Below, in pieces: positions 13,301 through 25,300 of a DNA stretch of 64,000 nucleotides (the first letter of the stretch is position 1; each line of letters begins with the position of its first letter). Source of the DNA: Bostrychus sinensis (lineage: Eukaryota; Chordata; Actinopteri; Gobiiformes; Eleotridae); contig CM036241.1 in the NCBI GenBank assembly GCA_020698575.1, positions 9,838,416 to 9,902,415 on the forward strand. Reading direction: 5' to 3'. The notes beneath the pieces are model-generated. The model worked only from the letters and a program-made list of their open reading frames with translations. It did no database searches and had not been told where the DNA came from. The position numbers and the translations under genes are program-made.

Positions 13301-16300
13301 GGTTCATGTCAGCCTGAATTCTTCAACAATAATTATTTCAAACACTTTCTACTCCAAAAACAAAACAAGAAAACTAATAACTGATCTGTTGCAGTAGCAA
13401 ATTCTGTAAGCATTTGCTAGAGCTGACTCTCTGGGGATAGTAGCTCAGTTGGTAGAGATGCTTGCCCATTAACCTGAAGGTTGGCGGGTCAAGCCCCACA
13501 ACTGGCAATGTATACTGTCGTTATGTCCTTGGGCAAGACACTTAACCCACTTGCCTGTATGAATGTGTCAGTGTGACTGTGTTTGGTGGTGGTCGGAGGG
13601 TTCCGTTGGCACAGATGTGTGCAGCCACGCTTCTGTCAGTCTGCCCCAGGGCAAACTGTGGCTACAAAAACATAACCGACTATGGAGTGAATGCAATACC
13701 CCTTCCCTTCTGTGTAATAGGTAAAGCGCTATATAAATACCTTTCCCTCTGCAGCCCAGTAGCATAAAATTTGCATTAGGACATAGCCTACTTTAATAAT
13801 TTGTAGTCTCTTTGTAGCTTTTCTGAATCGATTCAGAATCTTTTTAAAGAAATGACCAAGGACCGGGGATGTCCTGGGACTATTTAGTAATTGTTTGTGT
13901 TTGATTGTGTAACTAATTGTTTGTGTGTGCACCTATTCCTGTGAAGCCATTTGAGGCGACTGCTGTTGTGATATTGGGCTATAGAAATTACATTTTATTG
14001 AATTAAGCAGCAGTAGCGTTGCCTGTAGAGACGTTTTTCTACTAACCCTAAGGTTGGTGGTTCGATCCCTGGTACTACATACTGCCATTGTGTCCTTAGG
14101 CAAGACACTTTACCACTTATGCGATTGGTGGTCGGAAAGGCCGTTGGATGAGAATGGCAGCCAGGTTTCTGTCAGTCTGTCTGCCAGCTGTGGCTACAGA
14201 GTATTTGTACATTTTTAGGGTTACTGCAAAAAGTAACTTGTACTTCAGTAAACTTGACATTTGTGGCAGTGGAAGATAGGTTTTGAAGTACCATTAAAAA
14301 TCAGGACTTTCAGTGGTATACCTTATACTCTTTCCTTTCAATACTTAGTTGCTGTTACTCAAGTAATAATTTGGATACCTTTTACTTCTGTACTTGAATA
14401 GAAATTACTGCCTGAATACAGACTCTGAGCACTTTTCCATCTCTGGTCTTTACTATGACAATTAGCGAACAAATTAAAATATAATGGCATACAGCAACAG
14501 CATATTTTACTCAGATAAAGGCTGGAGCATGATGCCACAGAGCAATATATCCAACACATTTGGACATACACCGCCTCAGGTCCAGCAGAATGACCAGGAC
14601 CCTCGGGGACTCTTCACATCTGGACCTCATTTAGTCCTGGAGATGAGTTTGTGAATGCAGCTCTGCCCCTGGGCTCAGGGCTAAATGCAACACTATAAGG
14701 CCGGTGTAAGATAGTCTTGTAATTCTGGTGTGGCTGGGACTTTTGCAAAAATAACATGGCGAAGAAGTAGTTTAGCAAGCTTTTGCTACTGGCAGTACTA
14801 CACAAGCGACATTTGGTGAGTTATGATGCATTGTATAGCAGCAAAACAAAGCTGGCAGTGGCTACAGGGGCCACTGAGCCGCGTTTCACACACAGTAATT
14901 CTGCTGATCGACTGTGGATCAAACTCCCATCACAAAAACTTTCTTTCTGACTTTGAAAAGTTAGTTCCCTGCTTTTCTTAAACTTTGACTGCTCTATTTC
15001 TTTGCCTTCAATCAAAGCAAGATTTTGGCAAAAGATATATTAAAAATCCTTTAAAATCTTTGAATAAAATTATTAGGTGGTATGGTCCAAAGACATTCAT
15101 GTATGGGTCAATTGTAAATGTCTAATAATGAGTGAACGTGAGAGTGAACGTTGCCTGTCACTGCATGTCTCCAAGTGTTAGCCTTGCAGTTGACTGATTA
15201 CTGTTCCTAATGTTCTTCGCCTTAGGCCCAAAGTAGCTGGGATAAACTCCAGCAGGTGGTATGATCCAAAGACATGCATTTATTAAAATTTAAAAAGTCA
15301 AATGGTGAATCTTCCAGAGTGAATGTTTGTCTGTCACTGTACGTATGTCTCCAAGTGTTACATGGTGTAGTTATTACTTGAGGCACATCATTTGAGCACC
15401 AGCATCACAGCTAATAAAAAACAACTACAAAAAAAGCAATTTGACTGCCTGCCCTGTTGTGTTCATGTCCTCACCTTCCCAGGAGGACCACTGTCTCCCT
15501 GCTCTCCCTTTAAACCAGGCTGCCCTGCGGGTCCAGCGATGCCCTGAGGGAGGAACACCAAAGTGAGGACACTCAGAGATTGGAAAAATAATGGAAAAGA
15601 GAAAACAGTGTACACAAGCAGACATACTCTAACATACATACCTGTTTTCCTGGTAGTCCTGGGATGCCTTCTTTACCTGGGACCCCATCTCGGCCTGGGA
15701 CTCCGGGTTTACCCGCTTCACCCTAGGACGGACATGCAGGAAACAGCTGGGTTATCACATATCAGTACTCACTGATCACCTATTACATTATAGAATACAA
15801 TGGGAAATATGTTGCCACAGTCTTATTACATATTGTGCGGTATGCAACCTTTTAATCTTTTAAGTTTAATTCATACTATTTATAATTCTATTTATGGATA
15901 ATTTATATGCCAGCAATTTTTTGCCTTTGAATATTTTACAAAAGAGAGCAATAAGATTTATACATAGAGCTGCTCCAAAAGAACAGACTACTGGACTTTT
16001 CTCAGTCATCCAGGCTGAATGTATCATAACAAAATGTTTAATAAGAAGTCATCTGGACTTGGTTTTAAAGTTGAAGAAGTTTCACCTTCATCCAAAAGGC
16101 TTTGACAGTTCTGAAATTAAACTGGCAAGAGACCTGGGTTATATGCTCCTAGGAGAGCGGAGTTTTGACCTGAAACTGGAGGACAAAGGACTTACCACTT
16201 CTCCTAAAAGACTTTCAACTTCTCCTAAACCAAAATAATTAAGTTTCAGGTCAAAACTCTTCCCTCCTAGGAACATATAACCCAGGTCTCTTACCAGTTT

Positions 16301-19300
16301 AATTTCAGAATTGACCAAGCAAGCACCAAGGTGAAACGTCTTCAACTTAAAAACCAAGCCCAGATGACTTCTTTTTAAACCTTTTGTTGTGACTCCTGGA
16401 CTGTTTCTGAAGTCAGGATTTAGTTGTTTTACACAACTTGTTAATTATGTACAAGGGAAAACACTTCATGTTACCATCTGCTCTGCGAAACCTCTGCCTT
16501 TCTGTGGCTGGTGAGAAATTCTCAGGAAAATTGTTCAAATGTTTTTCTATTTAAGTATACACAAAAAATAATTAAGTTGTACAATAAGTGAAAATAACTA
16601 GAATACATTTTTATATTTATTGATAATTACTTATTAAATAATGCCATCTGTTACATTCTGAAATGAGAAGGGAATAGGTTTAATAATAAGAATTGTTCTT
16701 CGTCCTACTCCTGTTCTTACCTGAAATGTATTATTTAAACTGAGTTTATATAAACTGACAAATAAAAAAAAAATAAAAAAATTAAAAAATATATATTTTA
16801 AGCCATTTTTAATATAACAGTATATGGATTTTAGCATCTAACTGTTAAAATATAGGTTGATCACAGAGGAGGAAGTTTTGTTGAGGGCTAAACCCAAATT
16901 TTAATAATCAATCAAAAATCTGAAGGGGAGCACTAGTTATCAAAAGTTATCGAAAAAGATTATTTCAGGACAGATATACTCAAATTAGTTTTTTATTATT
17001 TAGCTACATCAAAAAAAGTAAGAAAGGTACGTTTCAGCCAGAAGCCTTCCTGAGAGCGTCTGAGGAAGACTGCTGGCCTTACATCTGTCCTGAAATTATT
17101 TACTTTTTACTATTAAGTGTACTGAATGCACTCCCAGCAAGATGCACTTTACAAAACTAAATTCAGACTAGTCCATCTTAATTGAAAGACTAAGCTAAAG
17201 TAAATAGCTTTGACCAATCATAGAGCCGGCCTTAGGACGTTAAAATACTGCCATTTATTTCCCTAATCACATTTTGCTGCCCTTAATTACTCTTTTTTTT
17301 AAATGAGTGAGGTCCAATTCATTTTTTTTCTGATTCAGTATTTATTCAGTGTGCGGTACTCACCACCTGCCCAGACAGCCCCGGAGGACCCTGAGGACCC
17401 TGCACACAAACACACACAAACACACACAAACACACAGCATCATACACAACATCAGCTCTGTTATGCATTTCCTGAAGAGAAATGTTTGTGAGCAGAAAAG
17501 CAATGATTTATGGGAACATTTACCACGGCCCCTGGAGGTCCTGGGGGTCCCGGCAGACCGGTGCTCCCCTGGGCGCCTGGGGGACCCTGCACACAAGAGG
17601 AATGAACTGGGCACACCGGGTCTATTACCTGGCTGTGTACACATCACACTGCAACCTTCAGCGGAGGCGGAATAACAATGCAGCAGCCATGTTTTATAAC
17701 GGCAGCAGTGGGAAAAGTAGCATTACAAGTAGTAGTAGTAGTAATAATAGTAGTGGCATTGGTAATTAATACTAATCAGTAAGTGTAGTAATAGTAACAG
17801 CAAAAGTGGTAGAACTAAAAGAAGTAATGGTGTTAGAAGAAAAAATAGTAGTCATAGTATTAGTGGCAGTAACAGTAGTAGTAGTAAAAACTGTAGTAGT
17901 ATTAGTTTGAAATATATTAGCTGTAGTAGCAGTAATAGCAAGAGTAGCAGAAGTTAAAGCAGTAGTAGTAATCGTAGTATTAGTAGCAATAATAGTAGTA
18001 ATAGTTGCAGTAGTAGTATTAGCAGAAGCAGTAGTAGTTGTAACAGTAATAGTAGTAGTAGCAGTAGTAATAGTATTAGTAGCAAATTCATTAGCAGTAA
18101 TAATAATCACAGCAAGAGTTGTGGAAGTAAAATGAATTGTACTGTTAGAAGAAAAACTAGTAGTCGTAGTATTAGTAGTACTAATAGTAGTAGTAGAAGC
18201 AATAGTAGTTGTAGCAGCAGTTGTTGTAGTAGAAAAACTAGTAGTAGCAGTACTAGTAGCAGTAGAACTAGTATTAGTAACAAATTTACTAGCAGTAGGA
18301 ACGGTAATAGCAAGAGTAGTCGAAGTAAAAGTAGTAGTAGTGTAAGAAAAACTAGTACTCATAGTATTAGTAGCAGAAATAGTAGTAGTAGAAACTGTAG
18401 TAGTAGTAAAAGAAATAGTTGCAGTGCTAGCAGCAGCATTGGTTGTAGTAAAATAACTCGTAGTAACAATACTACTAGTAGCAGTAGTAATACTGATAGC
18501 AAGAGTACTAGAAGTAAAAGTTGTAGTAGTGTATAGTAGTATAAGAAAAACTAGTAATTGTAGTATCAGTAGAGCTGGAGTAACATAATTAGTTGTCTTA
18601 GTAGGTAATAGATATAGCAGTTATATCTGTGGTAGTAGGACTAGCCACAGTAGTAGCATAGTTGTGGTAAGAGTAGCAGTAGTAGTAGTTGTTGTAGCAA
18701 TGACAGTAGTATTAGTAGCAGCAGTAGTAGTAATTTGCATTTATATTTATGTAGTACTTGAACTTGAGTATTATTCTTTTACAGATTGTTACCTGGACGC
18801 CGACGCCTGGCTCTCCCTGAGTTCCCTGAAAACAAACATGACATAAAACGACTCGGTTCATTAAGTCCAATAAATTAAGAAAACACACATCACCGTCAGT
18901 GTCAGAGTAACTCACCTTCACACCTGGAGCACCGGGGGGCCCGTTAGGACCCATGGGACCCTGATTTAAACACATACATCACAATAAACTGTTAATGAAC
19001 TGAGGAAATACCAGCATGATTCACTGTTAACGGCACTTACAGTCGGTCCTCTGATGCCTGGCTCTCCTGGGTTTCCCTTCAACACAAATATGAGTTGGAT
19101 ATGCACCATAAAGGAGGTTTTTCACAGAGTTTAATAAATGTTTCTGGCACATTTTGGGTCACATATTTATGCAAAAATATGTTTCAGATTCATAAAATGT
19201 GTGAACATTTATATACAGACAACACACAAAGCTGTGGCCCTGTACTGTGAAGCTGGATGAGAAGGTTAGCGAGATATCTTTAGTGTTAACCTTGGGTTTT

Positions 19301-22300
19301 TAGTATCAGTATTGCATAGGTTTAGTGTAGTTTCAGGTTAATCTTCATATTTACTGTCTCTGACTTGTTGTCAATATGATTGGTCGTTTTGTGACGCCGC
19401 TTATCCAAATCCTAAAAGTAATGTATACTTTTGTTGAATCAATCACAATAAATTAGAGCCGGAAAACCCGGTGGGTTTGGGCTTGCGCCATGACTTTCGT
19501 GGTAAATGAGTGGTCAGCGTTTCGATCTGCGCGAGAAAGATGCCATAATGGATGCTGAGGAGGTGAAGCGGAGGCTACTCTGTGGTGACTACGTTTTGGT
19601 TGAGCCAGCAACGAAAGCAAGGTCTGAGGTGTGGAAGAATTTTGACCATGTGCACAATGAAAATAATGAGCCAGTGGGTTACGTTAAATGCAAAAAATGT
19701 GACGCTTTGTTGAAGCATGTGCCTGTGCGCACATTTGAATAAGGTCAGGCAGCAAACGGGTTCAGGCTTTAACAAAGCTGTCAATCAAAATGTACTTGTC
19801 GGGCTCGGGTCAGGATGGGGCTGACTTTTAAGGCCCGTTTCCAGCTCTACAATAAATATCCATCTGTGTCTTGTGTCAGCAGATAGTAAGTAAACGTGTT
19901 TAAAGGGGATATATTATGCTTTTGTTTATCTTTTAAACAAGTCTTGGTCACCTATAGAACAGCAGCATGTTTTACAAACAGCAGCATATTTTACAAACTT
20001 TACTACTACCATAAAGAAACGGGTGAAAAGACCAGCAGAGGGCACCAGAGTGGAGCTCTGTTACTGTCTTTTGAACCAAAACAATAACTTTTTGAATGAT
20101 GCCATTTCACATCAAAATGAAAAATAGCTGTGAGGAATCAGTGGTTACAGATCTGTACACTGTTTGTTTTGGATAAATGAATGAGAGCAGAGTGGATGTA
20201 GAGGGTTTGTTGATTTGTCAGTGCTTCCTGGAGTGGGTGGGGGTTTGTGGAGTCAAGCGCCTTGAGGCCTCAGAACGACCATGCCAGATAATAAAGGATT
20301 ACTCAAACAGGAATGAATGATACAAAACACAGCTCCAGGTATGTTTTTGATGAGAGAAAATATTATATAGAAAGCTCAGAAAAGTCAGTTTTGCATAATG
20401 TAGCCCCTTGAAATGAAATGAACGAATGAGCTGAAAACAATGGCACAGCCCATTTGTTGAAAAGTAAAAAATTTTTTTGTCACATAAAAGCTGTTGATGT
20501 CAATTGTGCAATCAAAAGCGCGAGGAGAGCTCCACATCTGGGTTGCCAGATTCGTAAGTGTGAGTTAAAAGCAATGGACACCAGTTCAACAAAACAGTAG
20601 GCAGTCAAACATTGCTTCTAATAAGTTTTGTCTAAGTGAGCAGCAGTGACAGATCAGGGGTATAACTAGCTTCAGAGTACAGGGCCCAGGTTTATACGTA
20701 TGTACAAAACATAGACACAACAGGTTACTGACACAACAGACACACACATTACACAACATGATGACACAGATAAGGACAGGAACAGTGTCAGCAGCAGCAG
20801 CACAGAGAAACTCACATGGTTAAGCTGAAGAATCAATGCAGTGAGAGCATTACAGTAAGCACACAACAGGAAGCAGCTGCATGCATGATAAGAGACTCCA
20901 GAGTCACACGCACGCAACACGCTATAATTTGGAGGTAAATCCAATTTAGTATTCCCCAACTGTTTTACACCGAAACCCACCAGGAGCTACAGCGCTGGCA
21001 ACGTCAGCTGACTTCCCCTTTCATCTCTGCTGCTAATCTGGGGCTGTTTTACACTCATGAAATTTCATTTTCAGATTTGAGCTCTGGAGTTTGACGCGGA
21101 TGCTTGGGGGACAGGTGGTCCGCATTAATATTTCATGAGGGGCTGATCATCTGACGTGTATCTGAGAAGCCGGTGCTCGCAAGGATGTTACCAATACAAA
21201 TGAATTAAGATTAAAGAGGGGAGCAGGGCCTGCAGCTACATGGCAGTGTGCAAATCCAGATGATGAGCTGTCTGCGGTGGTTTGGTGTATACGGCTGAGG
21301 GGTGACTGCAGTCTTCTGGCTCCCCAGAGATGGACAGCAACTAGATATCTCACTCAAGTGATGAAGGACATTTAAAAATATTGTGTTGCTTCTCTTAATG
21401 CATAAAACCTTTTTTCCCCCCTTCAGTGGCAAAACATGCAGCCCACAACCCGAAGATCCCGGGTTAGAGTCCAGGTTTAGTACAGTAATAGTAGTAGCAA
21501 CAGTAATAGACAGGGCTTGACATTAACGCCAGCCAGCCGGACTTCTACTTTGGCTGATTCAAATTTAGGAATACCTATTGTATATCTTAGCTTTAAAGGT
21601 TAAGCCTGAATTTTTGTTGCTCTGCTTGATTGTACGTAGTAGAGATGTAACAATATCCAAATCTCACAGGATGTTACTTATTGTGAAACGTGGGAAGGCT
21701 CATGGTTTTGTAGAAAAGGTTACAATGACCAAATATATTCTCTAAAAATGCCCTGACGAGCCTTTAGTGCATTAATTATTGTGATATTTCAAAAGATTAA
21801 GACTGAAAAAAGTGTTTAGTAACATAATTTTGTCTTAATGGCTGCACTGAAATGGAGCAAAGGATCATGGTCTATGTAGTTCATGTTGCTTTTTTAGCAT
21901 TACACTGCCAGTCCACAACGATTACGAAGATATTGCCAATATTGTTACATCAATTTAATCTGCCTAGGTAAACTTTTTTTTGTTTGTATTGTTTGTTTTT
22001 TTATCCCTGTCCATAAAACCAATTTTTACAGTAAATTAAATGTGAATAAAGAATTAAATTAGCTAGTAAAGATACTAATTGGCTAGAAACTTTTGAGAAA
22101 TGAGTCCCGGTAATAGGTGTAAAAGTGTAAATGGTAGTAGTATCTGTTGTAGTGCTATAGACTTTGCTTTGAGTAATTTATTCATTCATTTTCATTGTCT
22201 TCCTATTAGCACCTACCCAGCAACTATGGGCCTTACGCGGGGTACAATCATTTACAGGACTACATCACAGATATATACTGTTACTGACAAGCATTCACTC

Positions 22301-25300
22301 TGATACTGATACACTGAGAGCAATTTGGAGAGTGGAAGGAAGCCGGAGAGAGAACCTAAAGTAACAGTAGCGCAGAGATTAGGAGGGATTGTGTGACGGC
22401 TGGGATGAGGATCAAACCCACAACCTCCATGCTGAGAGGGAGGCGTCGTAACCACTCTGCCACATACTTTTACTTGAGTGATAATTCTGTCAAATACTTT
22501 TATTTAACATTAAGGTTTGTTCTCTGCATTTGACCCATCCTTCAATGCTGCTGGGGCGACCTGTCAGGAGCAGAGCCAGGATCCCGGCCTGGAGTATCTA
22601 GCTGGAGGATTAGTTCTTTTGTTTTAGGTTGATGGGGGAAACCGGAGCATCTGGAGGAAACCCATCCTGACACAGGGAGAACATGCAAACTCCACACAGA
22701 AAGGTCCCACAAAGGAATCGAACCCGGGACTTTCTTGCTGTGACGCGACACTGCTAGCCACTACTCTGCTGTCAAAAAACAACATTTCTCGACCCATCCC
22801 CTCAAAGCTGAAGCCCCCAGCGAACCTACCGGTCTGCCCAGCACTCCAGGGAACCCAGGCAGCCCCTAGAGAGGACAAGAGAGGGGGGACAGAGGACAGA
22901 GAGGACAGGGGGCAGAGGAGGACAGAGAGGACAGGGGGCAGAGAAGGGGCGGGGGGATGAGGGGGGTAGTGACAAACAACACAAAAAAGGAAATGGACAG
23001 ATAGGGGACAGAGTGGAGAGTGTTAGCTGCAGCTGCAAAAGAAACAGTCACTGATCAATGAAGCTTTGGCCTGAGACGTGAAGGACAGAGCTCCACGGGC
23101 TGAGGGCTTAGTGCAGCAGATTTCTGTGTAATCTCTTCTCTACAGTTTACTCACTGTTTGGCCTTGAGGACCAGGGGGCCCTTTGAGGCCCTGCTCCGAC
23201 ACACAGGGACACAAAACACAAATAAACCAAGTTATCCTCCCTCTTTTATCTGGACATGTATTAATGCAGTCTTCAGAGACAGTCACGACTTACTGTACGT
23301 CATGAAGCCAAAACATTAAGTTATAAAAGTCCAGTGTTACAGTAAATCAGTCTCTGTAAACTTGTTTTCTTCAATACAAAAACATCTTGACTTCTTATAT
23401 TCACATACTGTACCAATCGCTGGTACATGCGCACTGCTGGCTGGTGCTGTTTCAGTGGTTCATAACTCAAATGTGGGCATTGGGAGGTTGAAAAAAGTTT
23501 TAATGTTTAGCTTATTTAAAGTCTTAATAAAGTTTTAATTGCATGAGAAACAGCTCACATGTGCCATAAAGGGCAAGTATTTTATTTTATTTTTTTGGTT
23601 ATGTATATAGTGATAATAAACTAGAAAATGGCAAACATTGGTCCCACAGTGAGACCAGTTTAGAACCGCTAAATGCAAAGAAATGTAACGATGTAACTTT
23701 TAATCATTGCTCTGAAAACAGAAGTTGTACTCACCGGTTTCCCATCCTGACCGGGTTTACCTGGTTCTCCTGGGCTGCCCTGCTCAGAGACAAAAAGAGT
23801 CTCTTGAGTTTTACGTATACACTGTACATTACACAGTAGAAGAACACCTCTGAAACTTTTATGTCATTGTTGATAAGAGTGTGAGCTGACCATTGCACCA
23901 TCACGTCCTCTTTCTCCAGCTCCTCCTCTTTCACCTTTGTCACCGTGCGATCCAGCAAAACCCTGGAAGATTTATTGGTACCATATGATTACTGCAGAAA
24001 ACTTAGAAAACCATGAACAAGCGAGATGAAAGTTGTCTTTTACCCGATCTCCTTTTGGTCCCGGTAGTCCAGTTGCACCTGGCTCTCCCTTCTGTCCTAA
24101 GGGTCCTGGAGGGCCTCTGACTCCAGGAGCTCCAGCCACCACCGCCTCAGCAGAAGCTCCCTGCAGCATCCACACAGTGACTTTTAACACTAAAGCTTTA
24201 GTATCCACTCTTAGAGAAGGTAATCTCTGCAGGTTTTCTCAGTGTTATTCATGTGGATCAGGAGCAGCTCACCTTCTGACCTGGAGGCCCGGCCGGTCCC
24301 GTTAACCCCAGTTTACCCTGTTTAGCAGAGGAAATGTTCAGTCCACACTTAATTAAAGGCTTGAGTTTATGGATCTTGTTCAAAAACACTGAGCACTTAC
24401 CGGCTCTCCTTTGTCCCCTTTATCTCCTTTGTCTCCCTGCAGGATAAACAACAGCGGTGTAAATAAAAACACAACACACGCATAAGAAATAAACCCTTAA
24501 TGATTAGCTCATGATAGCACCCATTTAGATCTAAATTTGTCAGTAGATTTTGATGGCAAAAAATAAAATAATACTAAAATAGTACTTATGTTTTCACTCA
24601 ATAAACTTTCCAGGGTCTATTTTTATTGCAAGTTGGCACATTATTGTAGCATCCCATATGTCCTTCCATTATTTTATTCCAATTTCTTCACAGACAACAC
24701 CACATTTTTATTTGTTTTTTGGCAAAAAAAATGCTTTTAAGTTCAACTATTTTAACCCACCATAGTTATTTTAATTTCTAGAACAGATTTTTGCCTGATA
24801 TGTTTTCCCAGATCTCAAAAACCCTCAATTTATAACAATTAAAGGTCCTGCATTATGCTTTTAGAAATAGTTTTGGACACCACTGCAGTTGTATTTCCCA
24901 TTCTATAACATAAAATAATGTACATGTAAGGAAAACATGGAAAATGTCTTCTTTTGGGGAGCTGTCTGCTTAGTAGTGACAGCAATTTAAGCGCTGAAAT
25001 GATCAGAACAGGTCCGGTAACAGTGTATGGATTTTGGAAATGCACAGGAGCGCTTCCTGGTTTCTGAGCATTTCCAGCTCTCGAAGGGGACGGGCTCATA
25101 CAGGAATTACTCAAACACATGTGACTGAATCAAAATACCACTCCAGGTATGTTTTTGAGGTGAAAACAACATTTTAACATTGTAAAAAGCTCAAAAAAGT
25201 CAATTTAGCAGAACAGGGGTCTAGAGATGGTAAATTGTGGAATAAAATATCAATATTTTGATCTAACCTTTTCCCCAGGTCTCCCAACTTCCCCCAGTTC

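Larger units (their letters stand above)
5154..15474. other. largest col7a1 intron in the window (w64-w65)
   Basis: 10.3 kb between two exons that must join to give the conserved GKAVAG interruption. It holds SINEs (5437, 9103, 13431, 14008), GT runs, a hexamer array, fold-back elements and nested hAT MITEs, listed separately. The rest (about 5621-6977, 9346-10355, 12200-13430) is AT-rich with no ORF I recognise. Confidence 0.85.

Noticed and set aside
13431..13520. Possible tRNA gene
   Set aside because: A and B boxes are present, but the cloverleaf is not and the SINE body follows; the same applies to 5437, 9103, 14008 and 56803.
17772..18536. Thr-rich and Ser-rich open frames of 130-200 codons
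   Set aside because: By-products of the AGT-rich tract.
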